A stretch of DNA of 64,000 nt from Undaria pinnatifida (GCA_012845835.1 JABAKD010000020.1:4920720-4984719), one strand, 5' to 3'. Shown: positions 1-14,400, counted from the first letter of the stretch. The notes: generated by a model from the sequence alone, not told the origin. Numbers and translations are program-made.

Positions 1-2100
1 TGACATATACTATATTCTTGTTTTTTCTGTACAACATTATACCAGGTACAGCTGTAGTGCAGTTGATCACCAGCGTTTTTTTATTTTGCATACGTACGAA
101 CTTACCCACAGGCCGCATGATGAGATTTTCATCGGATTCCACCGGTTCCACTCTCCTTTTCATCAAATTCAGGTTGAGACGGGGTGTTTACACAAGAGCT
201 CTTCATGTGAGGCCCCCCAAAAAGAGAAGGATGCACCTCTACAGAGCATATTAGAACGTATTATCTGACGAGATAGGAAAGGACAAAACTTTTCATGCCA
301 CAGCAGTACGCATGGCACCGGGATGGCATCGATCACAACTTTAATTTGGAGCCTCTTGTGTGAAGAGTCGTTGAGTACTAATCTAGTCTATGCTGACACT
401 ATTACGTCTGTGATAATAATGCCAGTTTTTGTGTATCCCCACCGGGGACGTGTTGGTGTTTTTATTGCAGGCAGTCGGTGCTACAGCCTTCAGTTGGTTG
501 CTTATACGTGGGCAGCGCTGTCGTTTACATGTTTCAAAATAATTTGACACCCCCACGGGTTCAGGGTCTAATGTTTGGTTCAACTCGAGTGTATGTGCAT
601 ACCAGGTATGTACGTTTGCTCACTGTTAACGATGCCACCGGCCCTCCATTTGTCTCGTTCGGCTCTGCAGTTGAACCCTAGATCTGGCATTTTCGCCTCA
701 TTACAGCGGGCAGCTTGTGTGTCCAGCCGTGCGGTCGACGAAGGAGACAAAACGCCGCTACATGCAGCGCAGCAGTACCACGCCTGCTGCTTTGAATCTC
801 AACGTCCGAATGTCGGTGGTGCTGTAATTGCGCCGCGCCTGACCCGACGGTTACAATAACACGCCTCTAAAACTAATGTAAACCCAGGGGATGCTCTGTA
901 GTTCGTGTCTACAATCTAAAATACATAATCCATCTGAAAAAATTGAGGGTGGTTGTAGAGTAAATCGAGAGTGTATAACGCCTTCCAGGTCCGATAGGAA
1001 CAATGCCTGCAATGTAATTGAAAACCTTTTTTTTTCCATCACTACGTAAGTATGCCCACCACGAATTTCTGGGAAAATTCTTGGCGGAAATTTCCGGCAA
1101 CATTCTTGCATAACTGCTGTGACAACAGAAATCAATGCGCCTTCTTCGTAGATCGGGATGCTGGGTCCTAAAACTGGGGGACAGACGGCATGCATCTTGT
1201 GTGGGCAATCCTCGAGATGATGCATTGGGCATTGGAGTAGTGTCACCGTGTGCGCACGCACGTGCGCGCCCCCTCACAGAACTTCACCCGTGCTGCTGTC
1301 CGGCAGCCTTTCACACGTGGTTGCCATCTGCCGCTTGGACGCGGCAGCGCACGATTGTCACGGAAAACGCGAGACACATTCGTACATGATGAGTAAAACA
1401 AGGGCGCGGGCGTGTAGCGACACACACAACCGAAGACAAGAGCACGGATGTGTATGTCGACAAACGCGAAGACACAGCAGCAGCAGCAGCTGTAGTAGTA
1501 GTAGCCCACCACACAGCCGAGAGAGGGCCCTCCCGGCCTAGATATGGTGGCGCAGCCTCGTCTACCTCGTGTCCGTGCCCTAAAGGGCTGGGTGGTGATT
1601 GGTGGAGAGCGTTTGGAGGGGGAGGTGATATCGTTGTGTGGGGCGGGTGGGGTGGGTGAGGCAATCGATGAAAACTGGCTTGCTGCTTGCAGGATTAAGG
1701 ATCAACTTCAACCAAAGAGCCCCCCTCGCAGGATTTATAACCCCCTGTATTGCGGTTTGGGATCGTTCGGGTTTAATTCACAGCAACCAATCAACCAATC
1801 AATACAGAACATCGGAGCATTAATGCTGCGAGCGAGTACAGAGCTTCTTTTCGCTCTTCCGTCTCGCAGCATAGGATAGAAGGAACACATGCACGGCCAA
1901 CTTATCCAGCTGCTGTGCCCGGTTTCAAGTCGTTCTTCGCATTTCCTCGTCTCCGCCGCCAACTGAGAAATATAAGAACACCGCATGTTCCTTGGCAGAG
2001 AAAGCAGCGCCGCCAACCTGTGAGACTACAGGTCAAGCACGCAGCAGAGCAGCGGACAAATAGAAGCAAGGGGTCGAGAACAACAACGACAACAGCAACA
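1..2100. other. Upstream region, no gene recognised
   Basis: I see no recognisable protein-coding gene here. The only open frames are short and overlap on both strands. At 1480-1502 there is a short run of CAG followed by TAG trinucleotides. Just ahead of the dioxygenase start there is a TTTATAA stretch near 1734-1740 and a CA-rich leader (about 2080-2100). These could be core promoter and 5' UTR, but no transcription start can be proved. Confidence 0.5.
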
Positions 2101-2460
2101 ATGCGTGCTCTGCTGCAGCTCGCTCGCAGAATCCCTGCAAGACAGCGCCGTCACAGCAGAACCGCGGCCAACGGCAACAGCATGCTTTTGTCGAGATCCA
2201 CTGGACTGCAAGTTGTACGGTCAGTAGCAGCAGGCTTTTCCGGTTCGACGCTTCGGCAAGGACGGGCGACATCGTCAGCAGTGGTTGACGCGACCGATGT
2301 TCTCGAAGCCGAGCGCTCCGTGTTGGTCCAGTGGGAAGACGGCCGCACCTCGCACTACGACTTCACTTGGCTGAGAGTTAACTGCCCGTCCTGCCTGCAC
2401 GAGAGCGGACAGCGGACGGTCTTCCCGGGCGATGTGGAAGCGGACTTGAAGCCGACGGAG
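2101..2460 (+). CDS. BBOX1: Dioxygenase exon 1 (residues 1-120)
   Basis: This exon encodes the putative presequence and the first half of the N-terminal zinc domain. That half includes the stretch VQWEDGRTSHYDFTWLRVNC and a CxxCxH motif at C95/C98/H100. The exon ends at GAG|gtggga, phase 0. A stop lies nine codons beyond the first base of the intron, so the donor must be used. The same frame is open upstream to 1915, but the ATG at 2101 gives the better leader. Confidence 0.82.
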
Positions 2461-5400
2461 GTGGGAGAGTGATACACGAAAATCATGTTTTGAAAACACA
2501 ATCTTCTAAAACATGTCAGCTTACACATGTTCATTGCCCATACAACAGCAGAGATGGAGACCTTGCCTGGAACTGCTCCTGGAAATGCTGTTGTGTGTAT
2601 ACACTGCTGTACCTGGTATCCTTGTACACAGTTTGGGAGCAGTACGAGGCGGTACAGCGTACACACAGCAGTTCCATGTAACCCCCTCGTACGGCTCCCA
2701 AGTTGGGGTGTCCTACATTATTGTGTTTTTCGCAATGGATGGAGCTAACCCTAACCCTAACCCATACGAAATGTACCGATGAGTGCCCCCTGAAGGCGTC
2801 ACTGGGTTGAAATTATTGAAAAAACAAAGCAGTATGTGTGTGGTAGGTGCGGGGGGGGTTTGGCGGCTGACGCCGCTAATGAAGCGAGCCCAAACCTGTA
2901 ATAGAGACATAAAACTCAACGTGGTGCTTTTTTTCGGATCTTAAACTCAAAATCAATACGAGGGTATCGCGATTTGCGATTTCGCGAATAATAGAAGAAG
3001 GCAACCTACTTGGAATCAGTGTGGGGACTACCAGTGCGTTGCTTTCAAAAATGGCGGCAAACTACTTGGAATTTGTGTGTGGATAACCAGTGCGCTAGTT
3101 TGAAAAGACAGCAAACTACTTGGAAGTAGTGTAAGGATTACGAGTACGATACTTCATAAAGACAGCAAACTACTTGAAATTAGTGTCCGGATTTTGTTTT
3201 TTCGATAAAAGATAAAAAGCACAGGTGCGCCAAGACTTGTTTGTGCACTCTGGATACGAAGTCGCCACCCGAGGCCATAGTCCCGAAGCCCGCCTGACTT
3301 CATGAGCACCGGCTTGCCAGGCCCGAAGCGCCTATGTGTTGCTAGCGGGATTCCGTATATCGCTTCTCGTACGACGTGTAGTTAGTCTACAGCAGCAGCA
3401 GCAGCAGCAGTGGTTTGCAGTTTGGATTTCTCAAACAAGTTGGGATATTGCCGTGGGTAGAGCCCAGACCAGAACCCATGGCATTAGCGATGGCACTGAA
3501 ATGAAGCGGCTGTCAAGTGTTGCCTCCTCACCACCGTGCGTCCGGCACGCCAACCGCTACCCGCTTGTTGCCGGGTAGGGTGAAGGGCGTGCCGAGTTGG
3601 GGGCACGCTTTTGGGGCAACTCCGTCACAAAGCAACCCAGCCGGACGGAGCAGCACTGACTGGATGGTACCCCATCCGCCGGAGGATGAAAAAAAAAAAA
3701 AAAAGTTGCGTCGGTTCCGCTGAATTCGGGCATCCCGGGCATCCGCCCCGCCCCGGCCACGGGAGAATCGACCTGCCGTGTGCATTCAACCCCGTCCCCG
3801 CGGCCTGCTATTGTTGTCCATTTGGCGCGGTGATGATCGGATGACGCCGTAGAGAAGCAGGCCGCAACTGTCCATGTGCGTGTCCAATTGTGTCTGTCAA
3901 TCAATAATTTCGGCTCTGCGCAACAACAAAAAACAATTTTTATAGATAGACTTACTTAATTTTGTCTTTCTCAGGGATTGCCCATCCCTGGCCTCTCAGA
4001 GCTCCAACTTCCATAATATCATATTGCTTGCGGAACTTTCCAGCTTTTCTTTGCTTTCCAGCTTCGTTCGAAATACGAAACGCCAATAGTACATACCGGT
4101 ACTACTACACCAGGTTTGTACATACCATCAGATACTGAAGGGTGCGCCAGCTAGCGTTGGGCTGCGAAAGCAACTGAGTTAAATCGACACACGACGCGTA
4201 TGAAAATACGTGGAAGTGTGGTGAGCTAAAGCGTTATTTTTCCCCATCCGCCGGAGGATCACGCCCAGCTCAGATCAGTCCGGCTATATATAGCCCAGCA
4301 GCGCAGCGTAGCGCCGTGCGGAGCCGTGCGGTGCGGTGCCGTGCCCTTCGCTGCGGTGCTGTGTCGCTGCGCTGTGTGCTTTCTTTCGAAAATAGAGCAG
4401 TACCGGGTATAATGCGTGTTGTATACGGAGTACTACTTTTCCTCTTTTTTATTTTTCTACATGTAATTGATCTTTCGCGGCCCTCTGTTTTTTCCCCCAC
4501 GCAAATTACCCCCATACTGCCGATCAGACACCGGTAATGATAGCACACAGCACAGCTGAGCACAACAGGGCAATTTGCTCTGCACAAGCAGCTCTTGGCA
4601 TTATCAAATCGCTGTTCGCACCAAATCATGGGTCTATTCTTTCTGCCCCCTTTACATATGTTTTTAGTTGCATTCTTCCTTGCCTTGCGCGAGCGTAGCG
4701 GGCGGCGTCAGCCGCCCGCGGAGCGGAGCCCTTGTATGTAATAAGAATTGGACTCGGCTCACGCGGTCTGGTGAATGTCGCTCGCGAGACTGCTGTATGC
4801 TCGCTAACTGTCCAAACTCATTCCATACAATAATATCTGCAGGTTCTTCCATCTGACGAAATATATGCTTGTTCTGGCTTCGAGAACTGGTCAAGAAATA
4901 CGATTGATGGATCGTGTGTAATTCAGCATCATTTATCCTTGTTCACTGATTTTGTCCGCCTACCAATCCGTCACATACTGACTGCTTTCGCCTGATACTC
5001 GCTTACATCATCCTGACCCGACCCCGGTGGCTTGCCATATCGTGCATCGACTCGAGACGGCTCCAAGCGACACCCAGCGAGCTTCTGACATGAAAGGGCA
5101 ACCACGACAAACCCCGGGAAATCTGCTCTCAAAACTTACCGACCTTACAACTACTTGTTGGCAATCAGTTCTGTACCACGACTTTCATATCCTTCCCAAC
5201 TTTTTCCTGGAATCCACGGAGTACCCAACGACGACCTTTCCACCTACCAAAAACCCGTGATTATTCCAGCTACCCAGATGGATCCATATCCTACTCCAAG
5301 ATCTACCCACAACTACGAGCGAAGGTCAACTCCGACGCCAGGTACTCGTATGTAGGTGTTTTGACCTTCCTTGGATCTATTCCGAACCTGAATTCTCAAC

Positions 5401-8400
5401 TTACGTTATGAGCTTTTGACTTTCTTTATCAAATTATCAATTGACTTATGGCTTATCACCACAGATATCGCGGTAGAGTAAAACTTGTCCTCTGCGATTT
5501 TTCGCATTTGTTCGTGTTCTGCGGACAACAGATCGCGAAAATATCGCGACCTACGACACGCGTATAAAACTCCAGGTGCAATTAATTTGGCTCTGAGCAC
5601 CCACAAACAATCGCGATTTTTTTTTGTTTTATACAAGGGCTCCGCATGGATGCCGTACGTACGCCGGCACCCATGCCTCGGGTAGGGTAGGGCAGCACTT
5701 CGAATTGTTCGATATAACGCTAGTAAAAAAGGTCACCGCACACAATCATAGTTTGCGCGTACAGCAGTATGTAAGGTAATGCCAAGAGTTCGATATAAAC
5801 TAACAATCATAACAATGTACTAATGTGCCGGTCGCCCCGGTGGCGTATCAGGTTATCTTCGAGCCTGGTATAGGTCAGTTTCGCGAGTTCGAGCCCCGCC
5901 GAGTGCATACGCGTATAAATTCGTTGGGACTTTTTCTTGTGCACAAATTGACTTGCGGAAAGCGCGAGAGCGTGAGTTAGCAACACTCGATGAAAAATCG
6001 ACGAGCAGTGGAAGTGCTGAACCCCATGCGCGATAAAAATTGAAGGCAAGAACCGGGGGGAAGAAGGGACGACACCTGTGACCACGGCTTGTCCAGAAGC
6101 TGGAAAGTAAGAGTGTGAGACAAAAAAAAAGCTACCATTAATAGCTACCATTTTTTAAGCGAATCCGATTCCGAGCTTCATTCATCAGATTTCGATCGGA
6201 TAAATCCGAGCACACGCCGACTTACCCTTTAGTCTGGCGACGAAACGTGTCGAGTGCGTTTCTTATGATAGCTTTACTCAATCAAGCATCCGGGGACAGT
6301 AAGGCGACTGGCCATGTCCGCTGCGTGTGATTAGAGAAGTTGTACGGACCAATTGCATAAAACCACACGAGTCAGTCCAGATCGAGTCGATCGGTGCAAC
6401 TTGCTTGGGTATCGTATTATTACAGCAGCAGTAATACACTTCACTTCTTTTCTTTTTCCCATTCCGTTTATTGTGATGCTCGCATTACTCTCGCCCTCCC
6501 AGTAGTATAACTTAGATCCGGGGTCATTTTGCGGGCTCGCCCGCCCCCTCCCCACTACCGTACCTGCCCTTATTTTTATCGCGAGAAGAATTCAGCATTT
6601 TCTTCCCTCGTCGATTCGCGTCGATTTGTACGTACCCACGCTGCTAGGCGATTTGAGCAGTTGATCGATTTTTTTTTTTTCCATGTACTCCTTCAAATAA
6701 ATAAAGCCAACAAAGCTCACAACGGTGGTTATTTAACTCAAGGACCAACGCTAGTATTAATAGTGTAACCCCACTAGGCCACCGGGGCGACGGGCTCCAT
6801 ATCACTCACTGCCCCGGTGGCGTATCAGGTTATATCCTCGAGCCTGGTGTAGTTCAGTTTGTTCGAACCCCTCCGAGTGCGTACTCGTATAAGTTTTCGC
6901 CTTCTGCACATATTGGCTTGCGGAAAGCGCGAGAGCGTGAGTTAGCAACGCTCGATGAAAAATCGACGATCAGTGGGTGCTGAACCCTATTCGCCAAAAG
7001 AAATGGAGGCAATAACCGGAGGGGGGAATGTTGGTTTGTGCTTGTATCAAAGCCTGATTGGGATATTATTTGTGGTTTGTGAAACCGTAACGCATCTAAG
7101 GAGATGCGGCGGAACCAGGTTGGTTCATCGAGAAATGATAATAAAATTGTATGTGGTCTCCAATCTCTAATGATTGGGGTCACCACGTGGCTGGGGAGAA
7201 AAAGCTCCTCAGCCGCACTTCGAAACTCCACCTTTGAAACTCTACTCTACTTCTCTTCCCAGCCCGATGGCTCCCCGGATTAGTGACTTCTGTCTTCGTG
7301 AGTGAGCCAGCCATGGACCTACCTCCCGTGTACGTGGATGGTCAAACATACTGGACCTAGGACCCGCGCGTTCCAAGTATGTTTGACCATCCACGTACGC
7401 GGGTGGTAGGTCCATGGCTGGCTCACTCATGGAGACAGAAGTCACGTAATCCGGGGAGCCATCGGGCTGGGAAGAAAAGTAGAGTAGAGTTTCGAAGGTG
7501 GAGTTTCGAAGTGCGGCTGAGGGGCTTTTCCTCCCCAGCCACGTGGTGACCCCAATCATTAGAGATTAGAGACCACATACAATTTATTATCATGTCTCGG
7601 GGAACCAACCTGGTTCCGCCGCATCTTCTCAGATGCGTTACGGTTTCACAAACCCACAAATAATATCCCAATCAGGCGTTGATACAATCACACACCAACG
7701 TTCCCCTTGCTTGTAACACAGTCATGATCACGCCCATTCAAGCCGCCAAGCAAAATTCAATACTCAAAAACAACCAATATTGTTCCCCCAAATTAATATA
7801 CTCCAAGCCCTCCATCAACCGAATTTTAAATACCGAAATCAAGATAAAAATATCAAATTTCATCGTTCAATACTCACGAACAACCTATATTGTTCCCCCA
7901 AATTAATATTCTTCCAAACCTTTGATCAAGCAAAATTCTGGGGGAAATACAGATACTCCCGTTTTCAACATGCCCCAGGCAAATTCAAAAATTGTATAAC
8001 TATTAGTATCAACACAGACCCGAGTTCGATACTGATAGCATGCCATCCAGCACATGGTGAATCCTACATCACATAGTGAATCCTACATCCCTCCTGCTCG
8101 TGAAAACTATCACGATAATGTTCATCACATCCTAGATTAATGCAAACTCGAAAGTAGAATCCTCGAATTCAAACAAAGTGGAAGGGCATCGCTTTCAACT
8201 GTTATTTCATGATCCAAAAAATAAAATCACCTAAGATATAACTCCTCCACTCCGGATTCAAGCCACATGTCGTCCAATCCGTTTCGCTCTGGTTTTTTCC
8301 ATACCAAGCTCTCAACATGCGTTGGTATTACAGGACACGCTGATTGGGACATGCGCTTCTTCATCCAACTCTGGAAGCCAGCATTCAATTTTGTCCAATC

Positions 8401-11400
8401 AGTTTCGCTCTGGTTTTGTCCATACCAAGCTCTCAACATGCGTTGGTATTACAGGACACCCTGATTAGGACATGTGCTTCTTTCACCAACCCTGGAAGCC
8501 AGCATTCATCATACGTACCTACTTACTCTACCTGTTCAAGACAAATATGTCCTTTCTCAAATTGAACTTCTCACCAAGCATCTTACCAGCAATGTACGTC
8601 AATCAATAAATATCAACTTCACATACCAGGTACTGCATTCTTGCATCTCAACTTCGAAAACACGTCACGTCACCATTGTAAGAGTGCCCGATTTAAGAGC
8701 ACAACAGCAGTATTATGCTTACTAGCTACTGGGCATGAACACACAGCCAAGCCTCATAGTACCAACTTTAATACCAAACCAAAAACCGAACCAAACCCCG
8801 AATCTGCAAGACAAAAACAATATATGAAAGCAATACGTGCCTTTTTGAACACGTGCTTGTGCGCAAGACGATGATCTTCTCTTTCTCACGTAGACGCTCT
8901 CGTAGCGGACAGCGCCTTCTCCGCCATCCATGCTCCTCCCCAGGCCCCGCGAAGAAGCCGAACCCCAATCCACCACCAAGCCTCCTTGTACTCTCCTGTT
9001 CTCCACCCTCCTGCGCCACCGCCTGAAATGTCCGCCCACGTTGCGCGTCGCCGGCCTGACGGTGCATACCATCAATGACGGCCCGACACGAGAACGTCAG
9101 CTGTGTACCCGATAAAGCTCCCCTCGGCGACGACGATATCGGCTGTTCTCCACCGGTATCATCGTCTTCGTCAAGCCAGGCCGCCGGCTGTGATGCCTGC
9201 TGCTGCTTTTCCACCACCCCCGGCTCAGCTACCACCATGTTGTTCCACCATTGCTCGTCATCCACGTCTCTCAGCTCTTCCCAAAAACAAACTCGCTCTT
9301 CGTCCTTTGCTCCGTTTTGTTCAAGCGGGAGCTGTTTCGCTTCCTTAACGGGCGGGAGAAGCTACGGCGGCGGTGTCGATTGTGGCGGCGGTGGCGATTG
9401 TGGCGGTGGCGGCGGTGGCGATTGTGGCGGTGGCGGCGGTGGCCCCGGCGGCAGACGCTCCTGTTTTACCGCCCCCGCCTCCTCTTCATCCGAATAACCC
9501 ATAACAAAAGCAATATCTCTCGCCTCCAGAATGTCCCCCTCTATTTCATCGAATAGTCCGGCAGTCCCAATTTTTTTTTCTTGTTACCTGCTGCTCGTGC
9601 CACCAAACAGCAAGACCCCCAAGCGCCTCCATGCTTTCAAGGCGTCCCTGTGTCTGGAACGCGCGGGTCCTAGGTATTTCCTGGCCCGGCGCTGATCCTT
9701 GGACATCATGGGGACTTGCCTTGTTGCGGTTTGCGTCCCTGTGGGCTTTCCAAGCCCTCAAGGTTCTTGCTGTTGGGGCGCGGACTTTGCACATTTCGAT
9801 TTCTGTGGGTGCTTTTTTCCAAAACCGTCAGATTTATCCCCTCGAAGGATGTATAGTTTCCACGCACATATTGAGCTGCCCCGCCCGCCCGTCCCCTCCC
9901 CCGCTCCCTTTTGATCAAAACCAGCTCCCCACGTCCTTCAAAACTCCGCCCTCCCCTCACCGGTTATTCGACTCACAGGATTTGCTTGATAAACGGATGC
10001 ATTTCCTTCCACAGCTGTCAGATTTTGTCCCCCTCAGAAACGAGTTTCATAGTTTCCGCGCACAGGCTGACTAAGATCACCCTGTTGACCCTGATTGCTA
10101 CACTGTAGTTGCAAGGGGAGTCGCCGACCTATATCCTTAATGAGGACACACAGCCCGTAATACGCGCGATCGGAGTATCACACACAGTTTGCAAAGATGA
10201 GTTTCGACAAAATATTCGATCTCACAGCTGGAGTGTATTTTCATTTTTCAAAATATATATGTTAAACTACCAAAATAGCCATTCATAACTTGTCGTCAGC
10301 GCGCACGCTTGAAAACGACCAAACATGCAGTCGGTGAGAATCGAACTTACGACACATAGCACTACCCACTGTCACTTGACTCGGTAAAGACTCACAGTGA
10401 GTGGGTTATGCAAAAACCAACCAAGTATGTTTTCCAGTTCGTTAATTAATTATCACCGACTTCGTAAGTGCGATCCCCGGAGCCATCCCCTCTCCACGTA
10501 CTTGACAGTTAGTAGGGCTCAGGAGAGCACTAACAACTATCGCAACCATTCATGACGTCTCTAGCGCGCACCCTCCTGAACACCAAATATGTGATCTGGG
10601 TGAGAATCGTACTCACGACACATCCTTCGTTGGTGTTAAACAGTATAGCACTATACCCACTGAGCCGCAAGGAAACCACACACAGCAGTAGTAGCTACGA
10701 TAGGGCAAGCGCTTGGAGGCGGCCATGAAAAAACCATCGTCGGGAAGAAATTTAGATGCTAATTTGGAAATGACGACAATTTAGAAATATTGTCCCTTCT
10801 TTATTCGTTCAAGCTCTACATATGCCAAGATTCAAGAATAGCTCGGGCGTTTACCGCCCAAAATACAAGAAAAAAAACGCACTTCTCGATTGTCTCGCTC
10901 AGCGTCTATCCACTGCACGTCGGGGTGAGGAACGGATACGGCAGGGCGAGGGGCGTAGGAGCCGCCCCCCGAAGACGGCACTCGAACGAAGCTACTTGAC
11001 CGAGAATTCCAGTTCCGCGAATCGCATACTGAGGCCGAGACGAGAAAAACACAACCGCAATTTAGCTAGTTACTTGCATAATGGGTCGCGCAAAACATCT
11101 TGGCCTATTGGGTCAAAGCCTCCCTACTAAGCTCGCAATTATTTACGCGGTCGCAATGCGGCTGGTCACTTGCATCATGTACGTTATCTAGGGATTTTTT
11201 ATTTGTTTATGGAGGGTGTCCGTCTAGATTTCTACTTGCTGTTAAAGTTGTATCCTCGCGTTCGTTGCCGGCCGTAGGGAACGTTTCGCACATGTCGTAG
11301 TATATACATACGTATACGAAAAGGACGTCATCGCTCAAGCGTTATTTGTTCATTTCTTCTTGTAGGTTGTCCATCGTTGTTGTACGTTGTTGTTGGCGCG

Positions 11401-14400
11401 TATCCTATTTAATATTTTATCACATTTTATTTTTTCATATGTTTCACCCAAAGTTATACACATTCTTCACAACTCCTCCTCCTGCAGACGTTATTTGCGC
11501 AAATAGGGTCGCGCAAAAAAACGGTTTTGATCCTAAATATATATATATTTTTTCACACTTCTACTTTCCAGCTTCTGGACAAGCCGTGGTCACAGGTGTC
11601 GCCCCTTCTTCCCCCCCGGTTCTTGCCTTCAATTTTTATCGCGCATAGGGTTCAGCAATCCCACTGCTCGTCGTTTTTTCATCGAATGTTGCTGATTCAC
11701 GCTCTCGCATTTTCCGCAAGTCAATTTATGCACAAGAAAAAGTCCCTATGAATTTATACGAGTATGCACTCGAGGGGATTCGAACTCATGAAACTGACCT
11801 ATACCGGGCTCGAGGATAACCTGATACGCCACCGGGGCGACCGGAGATTATCTTTATCAGGTTGACGTGCAAACCAAGCACGCTCGAAATGAGAAACATT
11901 TTAACAGCATCAAACGCAATAATATATGAAGACGAATTAGAGCGATCTACTATTGGTATAACACGCGTTCTTCTGGACGTGGACGTGACATTTTCGCCTT
12001 GCAGCCTTTCTAATGTTCTTGCATCGCATTCTTCACGAGTACTCGCACTTTCCCGTGTTTTTATTCGTTGAAGCCCTGCAGACGTGAAGCAAAACAACTG
12101 CAATTTGGCTAGTTACTTGCATAATAGGCCGCGCAAAGATCCTTGGCCTATTGGGTCAAAGCCTACTAACTAAGCTCGCAATTACTTACACGGTCGCAAT
12201 TCGGCTGGTTATTTGCATCATGTATGTTATCTAGGGATTTTTTTTTTTGTTCATGAAGGGTGTCCGTCTAGAATTTTACTTTCTAAATAAAGTTGTATCC
12301 CTGCCTTCGTTCCCGGCCGTAGGGAACCTTTCGCAGATGTCGTAGTATATACATGCATGCACGAAAATTCATGTGCGTATTCACCCGAGAAGTTATATAC
12401 ATTCTTCACTTGTACGAATCCTCCTGACGATTTTGAGCCTATATCAGGTTGACCTGCAGACCAAGCACGCTCGAAATGAAAAACACTTCAACAGCGCCAA
12501 ACGCATTAATATAAAAAGGCGAATTAGGGCGATCTACTACTGGTATTATAACACGCACTCAAGCCCTGCAGACGTCAAGCAGAACAAACGCTCGAGAGTA
12601 TACCACCGCAAAATTCAAAGCTTTAGCAACTATCCACCGTTTGGAAATGATGCCAATTTTGGAAATTATCTAGACGCTGCAGACGTTGAGATACAACCGA
12701 AGTCGCAAGGTTACCTCCTCAAAATACAATATTTTTGCAACTTCTCCCTTGTCTCGCTCAGCACCCATCCGCGTTCACGTCGAGGTGCCGAACGGATAAG
12801 GAAGGGCTAGGGGCGTTGGAGCCGCCCCCCGAAGACTTTTCGTGCTTCATTCGTTCAAGCCCTGCAGACGTCAAGCAAGACAAACGCTCAAGCCCTGCAG
12901 ACGTCAAGCAAAACAACGCTCGAGAGAATACCTCCGCAAATTTTGAAAACTTTAACACTTACCTATCGTTTGGAAATTATGCCAATTTCGGAAATTCCCC
13001 AGACGCAGCAGACGTTATTATAAGATGCAACCGAAGTCGCAAGATTACCTCCTCAAAATACAACATTTTTGCAACTTCTCCCTTGTCTCGCTCAGCATCC
13101 ATCCGCGTTCACGTCGAGGTGCCCAACGGATAAGGAAGGGCGAGGGGCGTTGCATCCGCCCCCCGAAGACTTTTACGTGTTTCTTTCGTTCAAGCCCTGC
13201 AGACGTCAAAGCAAAACAACAAACGCTCAAGCCCTGCAGACGTCAAGCAAAACAAACGCTCGAGAGCTTGCCACCGCCAAATTCAACACATTACAATAGC
13301 AACTAATCACCGTTTGGAAATGATGCCAATTTTGTGAATCATCCAGGCGCAGCAGACAAGATACAACCAAAATATCAGGAACGCCTCCTCGACATGCGAT
13401 ATTTTTGCAACTTCTCGCTTGTCTCGCTCGGCATCCGTCCGCGTTCACGTCGAGGTGCGGCACGGATACGGCCGGGCGAGGGGCGTTTGAGCCACCCCCC
13501 GAAGACGGCGCTCGAACGAAGCTATTTGACCGAGAATTCCAGTTCCGCGAATCGCATACTGAGGCCGAGACGAAAAACAACTCTTGACCGAATCCCCGAA
13601 AAAAGAATGATCGTATGCATATATTTATGTCTATAATAAGGTCGTTTTCCGATCGGCGGGCTATTGGCCGCGATTGTTTTCTCAGCCATTTGGGCTTACA
13701 TATATTCCGAATTCCTCTCTAGAAGTTTTTTTTGCAAATTGTCACTTCAGATCGAAACACTTGCCACCCCCGCGCGCGCGCTAGAGGGCGCGCAAGCGGG
13801 TCGGCAACGCATCGCCAGCGTGGGCTGTGCCCCCAAGCTGCTAGCGAAAAAATGGGCTGAATCGGTGGCTGCCTGCCCAGTAACGAGACTTTTTAAAACT
13901 CGAGACATTTTCGCGAGTCGTACAAACAGCAGTGCTTCTGTTGTCGTGCCTCTATTAGTAAGTAAATGCCGTATCAATTCTGAATAGCGCGGACAAACCG
14001 TTTGTTGTAAAAGACCACTCGAATTCGAAACACTTGCCACCGCCCGCCATCGCGAGAGAGCACGCCACGGGCGGGCACCGCACCACCAGCGTGGGCTGTG
14101 CCCACCCCACGCTGCTGGCGAAAAAATGGGTTGAATAGGTAGCTTTCTGCCCAGTAGCGCGGCTGTTGAAGACTCGAGACATTTTTGCGAGCGGTACAAA
14201 CCGCATTAGTAGTGCTTAAATGGGTTGAATAGGTAGCTTTCTGCCCAGTAACGCGGCTGTTGAAGACTCGAGACATTTTTGCGAGCCGTACAAACCGCAG
14301 TAGTAGTGCTTCTGGTGTCGTGTCTCTACTAATAAGTATACATGTGTGATTAATTCCGAATTCCTCCGCACAAACCGCTAGTTGCAGATTTACCACTCCA

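Noticed and set aside
10592-10671. Functional tRNA gene on the minus strand
   Set aside because: The T-arm is good, but the acceptor ends do not pair and the T-loop lacks the canonical TTC start.
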